A stretch of 64,000 nt of DNA from positions 20,398,001 to 20,462,000 of the forward strand of contig NC_135240.1 in assembly GCF_947623445.1 (NCBI RefSeq), given 5' to 3'. Positions 24,711 to 36,741 of this stretch are shown here, in pieces; position 1 is the stretch's first letter, and each line of letters opens with the position of its first letter. The DNA comes from Clavelina lepadiformis (lineage: Eukaryota > Chordata > Ascidiacea > Aplousobranchia > Clavelinidae). Both the position numbers and the translations under genes were made by a program. The notes beneath the pieces were generated by a model. It made no database searches. It had not been told where the DNA came from and saw only the letters and a list, made by a program, of their open reading frames with translations.

Positions 24711-26441
24711 AGTCGCTTGAAAAAACTGGTGCCATTTTGCTTCAAATACCGAGAATTGGTTTATTTTGGATATGACCTTATCAGTATACAACGTTTTGGA
24801 AACAGACTTTTCTCCACACGAAAAAACGGTACCCTCAAACCCTTGTTCTCAACAATTAAGCCAACAGCGGAGATTAAACGAGTGTTAAAACTCTTGTACC
24901 AATTTTACGGATGTTAACTGTCACCGTTTTCAACGGTAAATATAAGACTCCTCGATGGCATGATAACGCTGTATGCGTAAAGGGAAAGTTATCTTTAAAC
25001 TTTGAAAACTGCTTTCCAGCGTACAGCTGAGAGATGTATTTTTTTGAAATAGAGTCTTGTATCCCAAAAACATACTAAACCTGCACTCGTGATAAAAGTA
25101 CATGTATGTAAATTATTATTGATTTTGAGGTTTATTTAACTCTTGTAATTTACTGCTGAAAGCTTGTGCTGTTTTACCATCGTATTTATGTTCCCCATCA
25201 GTCGTCAAAGTTCGGTATTGTGCGTTTATTTGTGCTGCCATTTTTGTTGTCTCAACATAAATTTTCTTCATACGTTGATCAATAAAAACCATTGAAACGC
25301 AAAAGGAAGGAGTGGTTTCGAGTGACTGCATTGTATTGATCTTTGATACTATAATCCGAAGAAATGATATGTGTGATGTTTTTGATTAACTTTTTAGAGA
25401 ACTTTTCGGAAAGTGTGTAAATGCAAATTTATGTTGACTATAGATCGTAAAGTTAATACAAGAAAGTCTGAATTTTTTGATTTCATGCAAAAGTTTGAAA
25501 CCGTGGTTCATTTGGACCCAAATGATTGATTTGTTTACCAAGATTCAATTCAACTGAAACGGTATGTTAACGCGATTTACCTTTTTTGCATCGTAATAAG
25601 TGTGGTCTTATGAACCCTCCCAATAAATAGCCTTCATAGTTATAGATATATAACAGTAAAAAATTCATAACCTTAAGCAAAGTATTGACCAATACGGATG
25701 AGTGTCGCTTGTTAAAAATGGCAGAAATAGTACGCCCATGACAAGTACCATTGAAACAAACAAACTCGCCCCAAAACAATCTTTACACAACATGAAAACA
25801 AACAATTGTCGGTGGTTTTCACAATTAACAGGAAAAGAAAAAGAAAAAATCTGGTGATTACAAGTACAGTACTTTAACTCTAGTACAAGCGACAGGAAAT
25901 TCCAAGAAGTTTTTCACCATTGCGACGATCCGAGTAAATACTTGAAGCAAGAATTGAAACAATGGTAATGAAGTGTAAAGTGTGATTCAGATTCGACGGC
26001 GGTGCGCAACTACAGTATTGTAATAGTCATTGATTACATTAGCACTTATTTAAATAAAGACAAAATTTTAAATATTTCTCAAACGTTTTAATTGTAAGTT
26101 ATACTCGTCAATAGTTGCTCTTCATATCCTATATTACTAAATATTAGGGATATTAAAAGAAGTTTTTGGAAATTATTTTTCCGGACTTAGGCCTTGTATT
26201 ATGGGCGTCGCTTATGTAATCAGTTTGCCTTCGACAAACCGTATTGCAAAAACACGCAAACACCAAACATAGCCTTACGTTATCGGTAAAAGTATTCAAA
26301 TTCTTTGTATAGTTTTAAAACAGAAGTATGTGTATGTTTTTTTATAGTGAGTTTAAATTCTCCAAAACTTGCGTAATACCAGGGGTTAGTCTCAGTTCAT
26401 TATTAGTTTGGGTACAAAAGATTTCCGTCAATGCATCTACG

Positions 26442-27500
26442 CATAACCGCTAGATGGAAATAAATAGCAAAGTTCTTAAAAAACGACTAAATCTCTGTCG
26501 ATGAGATATAGACTGCAGGTTGAATGGTAACAACATTTACATATAAGCAGAAGTAAAGTTTTTCCTGCAAAGCAAGTTTATTTTTGAAAATTCTTCAAAT
26601 ATTACAGGTTTAAATGTTACAAACTTGGTGCTTGCTTGTCTATTTATTTCCTGATTGATTAGCTCCGATATATGCCGATTTGAGAAAAGATGGTGACGCT
26701 TACAATCCAACTTTAAGACATGATGTTGTTGTGTAAAGCTGGTTAACATTGCATTTTTAAATTAAAAATTTGCGTGTACTGTATATAGAATTATAGGTTG
26801 CACTTTTGAATGCATGTAAACACAGATTGTTTATGAATGGGGCGTCGACTCGAGAGTAAAACAATTGTCGCAATGTTTCAATGTTGCAATATCGAGTGCA
26901 TCTCTAAGATATGATAGTAATTTGGTTTTGATAACTTTCATCTTTTATACCAACTTTTAAACATCATTTTCAATATTAAAGTTATTTTTTGCCAAAAAGT
27001 TTGTCTTGGTTATCTTTTGAAATAAGCTTATTTTGATTAACTTGCGACAAACCTTCAGGTCAGTCTGTATATGTATTGTCGAAACAGCAACATAACAAGT
27101 TAAAAAACTAAGCTCTTATAGCTATCCCAATGGTTATAACAAATATGCATCACGAAAGTGTTAAAAGAAAGTATATAGACTTTAGATATTCATCTGATTG
27201 CTTGCCCTTTAAGATTGTCTGTATACTAATCTTTCGCTAATTGTTACAGTAAATAATGTAAGGCGTCGGTTAAAAATTTAGTTGCATTTCGTAAACTTGT
27301 TTAGGTCGGAAGCGATTTCGCATTCGACAAACGCATAGACTTAACACAACAAAATCAGCTTCATAAATATTGTTTTGAATTTTTCTTTGATTTATAACAT
27401 GATCGGCACCAATTATTACTGCAACTTCTGACGAAGTAATAACAGAAAACCTGAAGTTTACCGGAAACTCTTTTGCTGATTCTGCAGATACGGAATTGTC
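26442..27500. repeat. Tandem duplication, copy 1
   Basis: Starts at ATAACCGCTAGATGGAAA. Blocks of similarity recur in the same order in copy 2: a block around TCCTGCAAAGCAAG (from about 26562), one around GCCAAAAAGTTTG (about 26990), and one from ATTTCGTAAACTTG to GGAATTGTCAC (about 27286-27500). No open frame is conserved between copies. Confidence 0.75.
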
Positions 27501-27806
27501 ACAAAACTTAATTCATTTAAATAAACATAATTATAATGGTCATAATAATTTGTGTATAGTTACTAACAATTAACATTAACAACAATTCTAACAAGAAGAA
27601 CCATTCTAAAAATTTGCATAAGTTTTTTGAAAAATAAAAACTTAAGTAGCAAAAATAAAAAGTAATGTAAAAAGCTTTTAAAAAATATAAAAAAAAACTA
27701 ACAAAACAAATCAAAAATAATAAATAAAAAAGCAAAATTAATAAATGTTTTTTAAAAAAGTAGCAAATTTAACAAAAAACTTGCACTTCACGTGTGGTCC
27801 ACGATA

Positions 27807-29087
27807 CATAACCGCTAGATGGAAATGAATAGCAGAAATTTATATAGATGAAAACACGACAAAACCTCGGTCAATGGAAACTTGATAGAATTACTACAGC
27901 TTTTATGTATCAGCAAAAATAAATTCCTTCCTGCAAAGCAAGTCTATTTATGGAAAGTCTTCAAAAACCACAGGCTTAAATGTTACAAACTTGATGCTTG
28001 CTTCTCAGCTTTCTTGATTGATTAGCTTTAATTTATGCTGAATTGCGGAAAAGATGGCACCGTTTATATACAGTCTAACCGACACAAGGTTTTTATGTAA
28101 AGCCTGTCAATTGCGCATTATCAAAATATTAATTAACGTCAATTTTTTTTTAATGTCTCAATATTTCAGTATTGGATACCATCCTTACGTATGAAAATGA
28201 CTTGCCTCCAACTTTTGGTTTCTTTAGTTTACACAGATTTTACATCGTTCAAAGAACAAAATTCTTTTCATTGCCAAAAAGTTTGATTAACTCACGGTAA
28301 ATCTTTTAGTCTGTCCGTATGTATAGCCCAGGTATCAGGACCATAAATCAAAATTTAAGGTTGAACAAGCTCTTATAACTGTTGTAATGTTTTAATGTCA
28401 TAGCGTACGTGTATGTACGAGCGTATACGCAATGGTCTGGTCTGGCTTTGACGCCTGCTATAATAAACTTTAAAAAACTGCGATTTTTAAAGACTATAAT
28501 TGCTAATTTTAGGCTATTTACATAGTTGCAAACGTACAAATCTTTAGACACTGCTTGAAAAATTAAGAGGCTGTTTTGGTCCCTCAAAATGAATTTAAAA
28601 CACTGTACAAGTGTACTTTATATGTAATATAATGTAATATCTACGTGTCAACACGTAAACGTTCATCATGAAACTGTTAAAAAGTTAAGAACAGCTTATA
28701 TTAGGTAGGTGTTTAAATGGCCGCCTAAAACCGAATTAGGCTACTCAAGATAACACTTTTATGTTGCATAATAAACTACATATAGGCTAATGTACTAAAC
28801 GTTTCCCAGGCAATTGAGATTTTGTACAATGCGTATTATATCTGAAATTTTGTATAGTGTGTCGCCAAAGGATTTAGCTGTATTTCGTAAACTTGTTTAC
28901 GACAAAAGCGATTCCGCATTCCACAAATGCACAATCTAAACAACAAAACTCGTTTTGTTATGTATAGTTATTTTGAATTTGATCTTATAAATAACATGAT
29001 CAGCTTTCAATTATCACAGCAACTTTTGATGAAATAATAACAGAATTAAAACTCTTTTGCTGATTTTACAAATGTGGAATTGTCACT
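27807..29087. repeat. Tandem duplication, copy 2
   Basis: Same block order as copy 1 with substitutions and length differences (about 1.28 kb versus 1.06 kb), separated from it by an A-rich spacer. The strongest matches are at the ataaccgctagatgg start, the block from about 27928, and the 3' third from about 28885. Confidence 0.75.
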
Positions 29088-29673
29088 AACACCAGTTTAT
29101 TGAAGTCAACATGATTGATTTGTGGTGATCATGATTTATAGTTATGACCATAGATCGCAGTCTTTGTGTTGCACTGATATTACTTCACATATGGGCGAGC
29201 TAAAGCAAAGCTTTATGGTTGTATTATCATAATGCAAAGTATTCAGCACGTATATACATCTAGAGTAGACATGCACATTCGTACAATATTCAGGATACGT
29301 TTAAACGTATAAATTTTGTAACTGAGACTATTCGTCTTCTCGTTGATGAATGAAATTTGATGAAGGTAAAAAACTGTGTTGATAACATATGTCAAAAAAG
29401 AATTATGGACATATATGAATTTTTTTGCTATAGCGTTTTACAAAGTTTTCAAAAGCTTCTATAGGCAAATATTTTCTGGCATTACATTTAGCCGCAGACC
29501 CGCAAAGGTTAGAAAATTGGACTAAGATTAACTCAGCGTGACAAGTTGCAAGAGCCTAAGTGCCCCTAGCTATGATTTTACCAACCGAAGTAGATTCACT
29601 GGTGCGGCAGAACTTTGTTTTGAAGGAACAGCGCACTAAGTCTCTTCAGGATGATTTTGATGACTTTAGTTTA

Positions 29674-29934
29674 TCATATACCGCAAGCTCCAGAAGGTCT
29701 GGTCAGCAGTGATGGCATTTTGTTCTTAATCCATGTAATCTCGTGTATGGCCAGGCTGCTGACGACACGACGAGAGGTGTGTTCTTTTTCTTTTTGCGTG
29801 TGGCCTCTCAAGAGCCACTTAGGCTGATAATAGTTGATTATTACGTTTCCGCTTCTTAACAATGAAGTGATAATGAACCAACCAAATGCCACTTCTAAGG
29901 AAGCTTTTAGTACAAACATAGCCTGATGTATCAA
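29674..29934 (-). CDS. Candidate 86-aa open frame, unrecognised
   Basis: Uninterrupted frame from ATG to stop with higher GC than its surroundings. It has a hydrophobic stretch near the N-terminus (about residues 6-25, LEVAFGWFIITSLL) and a basic middle (RGHTQKEKEHTSRR). It lies about 0.8 kb beyond the 3' end of EGF gene C on the same strand. I see no homologue and no obvious splice partner. It could be a small gene, a terminal exon or chance. Confidence 0.25.
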   Translation of the reverse strand: MIHQAMFVLKASLEVAFGWFIITSLLRSGNVIINYYQPKWLLRGHTQKEKEHTSRRVVSSLAIHEITWIKNKMPSLLTRPSGACGI

Positions 29935-30690
29935 CTGAGAACTCGTTTATTTGTTTTGATAATAATAAATGGCAGCTTGTACGACGTGAGAACTAAAGCA
30001 AAACATCACGTGTATCGAAGTTAGTTATTGTTCAAAATGATAATTTATACAAAACATGATTGCGGACGGTGTTTGCGGTTTCGCGTTATAGCTATAAAGA
30101 AGTGGAAGAGATTAATTAATTTGTGATTATCTGTTAAGCGATATATAAATAATCACAGTGACACATATTGTCTCACGGGGCACGCAAAACGCTATAAGTT
30201 GCAAAAAATTGTTTTATCAAAACGACAACTTCTTCCAACGCAACTTGGAAATGGTATGTGGTCCAGCCAGTAACTCATGATGGTCGATCACCTATATGAC
30301 GGCAATGTGACAGATATATGTAACAAATCTTTGTACAGAAGTTCAAGTCAGGCAATTATTCAGTACGTTACAAACATACCACGTTGAAAACTAATTAAGA
30401 TAAAATAAAACTTCGATCGCATTATCAACGATATAATTTCAAAAAAAATGAAGATATAGTTGGAGTGACTTGAATAAAAGAGCTTGATGGAAAAGAACAA
30501 TACACAAAACAAGCGCTAATATGATATTTTGATGCAACAAACAAACGAACACACATAAAATTGAAACAACAAATGACAAAGAAGCGTTTACAGCATATTA
30601 TAAATATATAATGATCTCAGTTTTTGTATTGACCTCTCTTTGTGACAGATGGTGATGATTTCATCTTGACGCCAATGAGCACAAAGTAAA

Positions 30691-32564
30691 TCACGTATGT
30701 ATGATGTCATGTGCTGGATGGGCGAAACTCAGTCTTCTACCCCGGGAAGCTGGAACTACACTGAGGCTACTTTTCAAAGATTCTGTCGGGGTGAACGGTT
30801 CTTGGCCAGATTCTCTGCTCTCGCATTTCTCGTCATCTTGCGGACTTTCCTCCTCTTTTCTTTCAGCAGTTTTTACCTTTTTTGAGTCGCTTCTTTGTGT
30901 GGCTCCTTTCTGTTGGGTTTCTTTCTCGGATTCAGAAATTTGCTTAGAGATGGAAAATGTGGACGAAGTTAGACTTTCTTTGGCTGATGAGGAAGAAATC
31001 TCGGAAAGGTTCATTACTCCGGTTTGTGCAGAACCATTCTTGCAGCATCCGGGTGAGTAGGTAAGGAAAGAGATTCGATCCTGATTAAAGACGATAGATA
31101 TCTGGCTGTCCGACGATCCTGCACTTTGGACGGGAAGTGAGCCTTTGTGTTCGTTTTGGATTGTGGCAATCCAATTCGGCTTGGATGTTTGTTTCTCAAC
31201 ATCTTTGCAGTCGCCAGTGTCATGGTGAAATGTGAAGACTTTTCCGCAACTTAAATTTTTCAAAAGTTGAATACCAAAGGACGAATTTTCCTTGGCCGGA
31301 CACGGCGTTGGTTCAACAGTTGTGAAGCCTTCAATGGTGGCCTTTGACTGTCTGCGGGTCTCCTGCCATTTTACCCACTGGTGTCTTTCGCGGTTGCGCG
31401 TGTATCGCCTATAATAAACGCAATCCCCATTAATGCCGAAAACTTTATAGATAGCCTTAAACAGTAAAACAAAATTTTTTTCAAAGTATATGCATATTAA
31501 TTTTCTGCTGGCAAATGTTTTGAAGTTTATCATCACCAACCAAAATTACGTGTATTGAGGTGTTTTGCAAAACATTAGCTTTGATATTAAACTTTGGAAA
31601 CATGATCAAGGAAGCTTGTCCATATCTAAAAAATTCCCCAAAAAATGAATATTTAAGTTGATACCAGAAATTATTTGAGTTTACCTCCACACCAGATATC
31701 CACATATCGCAGTGATAATCACAGCGAGGCTGATAACCGTCACGATAATGATGACCTCGGTGTTAACGGCCGATCCCGGCTCCTTCCCGTGTACGAATTC
31801 TATGAAGGTTTCCTCGCAATGTTCGCCGACAAATCCCGTCCGGCATCTGCGGAGAAAGTGCGCTTTTGATCACGTCATATTTATGAATAACAGTCTATCA
31901 CGTAAAACGACGTAAGCCGCGAACCCAAAAACGTCTATATCCCGGAAAATATTGAAAATTCAAAAAATATCAAAACTAATATCCTGTTTCATTAAGCTTT
32001 ACTATTGTACACAAATGTTTTTCCTATAAGTTTCCGAAGATGAGAAAAAGGCATGGCAAGAATTTTCTAGCCGTCTACTATATAATTTAGTTACAACGCT
32101 TAACAATATTCACATTCTGCTCGCCAGTAAAAGGTAAGAAAAAATAATTCTATAAGAATTATTTCAGCCAAAGTTATATTCACAATCAATTTGCTGATTC
32201 ATCTAGTATTCTAGTCTAACAATCGTTTGTTGCTTTTGACTTAAAAATAATTTTTTTAAAGAATTTCAATACAGGGGTCCCACTAGTGAGGTTACAACGA
32301 TCTCTTTTTACGTTTTCGCTTTGGCGTTAAAGCATGACGCATATTTCCTGTGAGAAGCACGAAAGGTAATGACGAATTACTACGATTGGTATAAACCGCA
32401 TTAAAGTTCTGTTCACACCGACGCACAAAAGTTAATTGTACTTACTCGCAGACGTAATAGTTGTTGCCGTAGTCCATGCATGTTCCTTCTATGCAACCAC
32501 CACAATTATCCGCCGTTGTTGCTGTTGGTAATACTGACATTGTTTGTCGATGCCAAAAGTATAA
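30691..32564 (-). CDS. EGF-type membrane ligand precursor (gene C), long cytoplasmic tail, 5' exon not found
   Basis: Third member of the trio. Exons in transcript order: 32564-32446, 31846-31685, 31408-30691; phases agree (0 in, then 2 and 2). The EGF part reads NCGGCIEGTC, MDYGNNYYVC, then ECRTGFVGEHC: two residues between Cys1 and Cys2, and His where EGF has the critical Arg41. The membrane segment (VIIIVTVISLAVIITAICGY) ends in Val-Trp-Arg, and a basic stop-transfer (RRYTRNRERH) follows. The tail of about 238 residues is rich in Ser, Glu and Lys and has several Ser/Thr-Pro sites. The phase-2 intron between Cys4 and Cys5 and the shared EGF/TM exon match genes A and B. The first exon listed opens in phase 0 after a good acceptor and has no signal peptide, so at least one upstream exon is missing. 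A long tail is reminiscent of neuregulins, but no sequence match is claimed. Confidence 0.8.
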
Positions 32565-35500
32565 CTGAAAAATATTGCAAAAAGAGACATTACAATTCGT
32601 CCTATATTGCTCTTTGCATATAGCATACTTTTTCGTAAACTTTTCTACATACGTATATATTTTTCACTTTTTTACCCTTGCCATAAATTGTTTTCGTCAA
32701 AGCTTATAAAAAATATAAAAGTTGTGAATTAATTAAAAAACGTTCCCATATTCTAATGCTTTTCTGGTTGTAATAGTTGTTGTAATGACGTTTTTGTAAT
32801 GCAACCAATAAGGTTGAGTTTTCTAGAATCTAAATCTTGTATAAGCCATGTTTATATTCAGGCATTAATAAACATTTTTGTTTCTCATAACCTAATTTGG
32901 CTGAGCGAGCAGAAAGATATAAATTGCTTGCCAAGGATCTTGTAAATCGTGATTACCGCAGGCACCTCAATGCCCAACCATGTTTCTTTTGTTTATTTTT
33001 GCCGTCAATCCAATTCGACATGGAAATGAAACTTATTTATAGGATGTCTTTCATTTTCGGCATACGTCAACTCACACTGATGAGTTAAGAAAACGTTTAC
33101 TCTTCAGTGACCAGCTTTTCTCTTAAGTGTGTTGGGGTTTTCATGATAGATGGAAACACTTTCAACTTGAGTCTTATCTGCTCTTAAGTTACCTTTCTTC
33201 AAGCTATTTCCTCTTGGGTTTGTTATTTAGGGAAAACTGCTCGACTTGAAGTCCATCAGGCTTATGTTCGACTATTTATCTGAGATAACAGACGCTATAC
33301 TGGGTGAAGCAATGCTGTGTCAACTAAAACAGCCATCTATTCGAGTAATGTAAACCCTATACTACTGTAAATACATTTCATTTTGTCAATTTCTTGCGCA
33401 AAAAATCTTGCACTTCACTTATAAGCTGTCAGCAAAAAACTGTTTCTTTCAGCAGCATACATGATAAACTTACCTTAATAAATTTTACTGCAAGTCGATT
33501 GACAGGTCGTTGAAGCTTTGTTTGTAATATGGTATATTAGAAAACGTCCAAGAAAAAGTTTCAAATCTGCTGATCTAGAGTGATGTTGTAGTCTTTACCA
33601 CAAAAATTGTATGACGACAATTGGTGATCAACAAGACCTTGTCGGCTTTTTATACCCGACTGTGTGCGTCGCTTTTTTCCCATATCTTTCTGCCGGTTTC
33701 TCTTTTTTTCTCTGCAGTCAGTTTTTAACCCTGCCACTATTTGTAAGGTTTGCAAACATAAGGTTTGCAAGCAAGCCTGGTTTTATTTGTATAACCGATG
33801 TCCTCATCAGCGATTTGTGGAAATGCTTATACCCGTACCAGCGTCAAATTTAATCCATCACCACATAAAGAGCTATCTTTGCTAGGAGAAAAACCTTGGG
33901 CATAAACTTCAAGCAGGTGCACTGCAACAGGCATGAAATGTTTACAAATATCACAGGCTGATGTTTATATGACCACGAACAGTGCACTGAGCATGAAAAC
34001 GTTTTTTAAGACAGGAAAAATTATGTTTGTCTTAATCAGTATCTTCAAATACCTTCACTTTTCTAGACGTTTTTGTGTTGCAGCGCTTATAGTTATGATG
34101 TAATTGCAAAAGAGCTGTTTAGGGATTAACAGAAACTATTTGTTAGGCTTAGAATCCCGCTTTGACGTTCGAAGAAAGATAATAGTTCGAATAACATGGG
34201 CACCCTTCTCTTATCTAAACAAAACCAAGTGCTCTGTGAAAATATTGCAGGTAACTCCGCAATCATTTTAGCCTTTCTCATATTTTAGTTCCGGATTTCT
34301 ACAGGGCAATTTACGAAATTTTGAGAAAGTGTAGACCCTAAAACCAACTTCTATTAATAGAATTTGAAAATAACGGTATGCACTTATCGATGAATGCAAC
34401 AGTATTTTAACGCGATTATGATTCGCAAGGACGAAAGATTTACGATATTGTCCCGCACTTCCGTGACTGTTAATGTTTAGAAAAACCAAAGTAATATAGA
34501 ACACAATGTATAGCTGTAAAACTTGCTTGTTAACTATGTCACTTTACCTGTACTACGAAACATTATTACATATGGGAATTTTCTTCTTATCAACATTTGA
34601 ACAGAGCCTTCCCTTTCTCAGCTGCGTATCAACGTTCGCTTGTTGTTGTATTCAGTTTATATTACACACAGAAAGCGTGCAATGTGTGAGATTTATAGTA
34701 ATAACAGAAGCGACATAATACATTGTAATTTACAGAAAAAAAGATGATTTAAGTTGTAGTTTAGCGCTGCTACCCAAATATTTTGTCTGCGCTTCTCACA
34801 AGGCAAAGTACATAAGCCGATTATTGCCCACAATGCAGTGGGAGAATATTGAGTTGACCCTAAACACACCTTGTATTGGTCTAATCATCACACGCGTAAC
34901 ATACAAGCGACAAGTGTATATTTGGTTAATTGCCTGAACCATTTTCAGAAAAACCATCAAACAATCCAATGTAAACAGTAAGGCGAGTTATGAAAACGTT
35001 ATTTGCGTGGTTTTTGCTAATGCTGTATGTGAAGACAGTTGGTTGGTTAGAGGCGTTCCCGACAGGTAGTAGTCTAATAGGTTTTCCAAACTATATCTAG
35101 CAAAAGAATATTGAAACGTACCGTATATGCTCGCAACTGTAAACATATGTAAGTATGTCCATAAACGCTCTGACATGAGGTGGACTATTTTACATAAAGA
35201 TAATTTCGTCTTTACAACAGCAGTAGAAAGCGGACTTAAGTGGGTGAAGAGAATTGGGCACCTTTAGTGCAGGAGCAGTCAGCACTGACCACCTTCATAA
35301 ACAAATCCTTGACCTGCGAATTGGTAAAAGGTTTGTGGACACAAGAGACTTCTATTTATAGGAGAAAAAAGGTCACGGTTACAATTTATCACATAAGATT
35401 AGAGATGAAGGCACGCCTATACAGAAAATAAGTTTACGATAAGAGGGCTGAATTTATTAAGATGGCCTATCTTTTTACAGTCACATGCTCTCAGAAATGG

Positions 35501-36741
35501 TTTTTAGCCACGGTCTATGGATAAATCATACAAGAAAACATGCCCCGTCAATTTGTTAAGTGAATTATCAGTAACGACTTTGTACCAGGCTATGGTCAGA
35601 TTTCGCGATAATTGAATAAAATCCAAGTAGGAGGATGCGGGGACGCCCTGGAACCGCACAAGATATGTTGAGCAATTGTCCAAATTAGGAAAAATACGTA
35701 AACCGCCGCTATTATACGCAAGGCAAGTAACTTATGATATACATTAATAAGCCTACTACAAACTGGTCGGTATACCGCATTAAACTACGCATTGATGCTG
35801 TAAGTACATTTATTACATCGTATTAACATACGTCGGTACGAGAAATTACAACGCAAAGTCATATTAGAAGGTGGGTATATAACACTAATGAGCCATTATT
35901 AGGTGTAACACTGCAGCCGGCCCAACATAATTCACTCCTGGTTCAAATAGATTAAATTGTTCATCGTTCCAACTTCATTTATTTTTGTAGGCTGTAATAA
36001 AAATATTAGAACAAGTTGAATCAACAGCAATTTAAATAGTTAATATCGCATTCCGTCGCATTCATTGTCAGCAGACAACCTAATTATCTGCTACAAGTGT
36101 AGACCAACAGGAGGAACGAGGTTTTGCAAGACGTTGCAACGCAGAACGCCCAAAAGACGCACCATTTGCGGTTTTGTGTCGTATGAGAAAAACGTCAAGG
36201 CAAATTCTCGCTGTTACTCATAAATACTTTAAATTAAAGGATATTAAATTTGTACGATTTCACAAACGAATAAATTTGCACGTTAATTTGTCGCTTTTTT
36301 TCCAGGAAAGTAGTTCGGCTACGCAGCACAGGAACAGACGAAACTTGCGTCCTTATGTACTGTTGAGGTTGAATTTATCTTAGTCTATGCAGACATTATT
36401 TAGATGCGGTAAAGCCGATGGGATTGGGTGCAGTTTTGCACAAAACAAACTTAATGGTACACACACTTGAAAATGCATACACATTCACAAATGAAAGCCG
36501 ACAAAAAGCCGACAACCATTTGTAGAGGTTTCGTAATGGATTTATGCTACAAATGCGACACGTTAAGTATAAGGATTGTAAAGAAAATCTTTGATCAGTT
36601 GACTCCACAAAACTAAACTTAGTCTTAGGCAACTAGTTTCTCGCTCTATATGACGCGACAATAATTTGTTCATTTTACCCAACTTAAACGATTTGTACAG
36701 CTACTCTAAAAGATTGCAAGCAACTATTGCGAAATAGTTTG
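32565..36741. other. Intergenic region between EGF gene C and gene D
   Basis: No supportable gene. The missing 5' exon of gene C should lie here if the gene is intact. A good minus-strand donor at about 33475 ends a phase-0 frame, but that frame has no Met or signal peptide, so I did not use it. Confidence 0.45.

Larger units (their letters stand above)
24711..30690. other. Intergenic region between EGF genes B and C
   Basis: Six kilobases holding an old tandem duplication (26442-27500 and 27807-29087), an A-rich stretch (27600-27770), and one minus-strand open frame of 86 codons at 29674-29934 listed separately. Nothing else is supportable. Confidence 0.5.

Noticed and set aside
30697..31060. 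Plus-strand open frame of 119 codons
   Set aside because: It is antisense to the single-exon cytoplasmic tail of EGF gene C.
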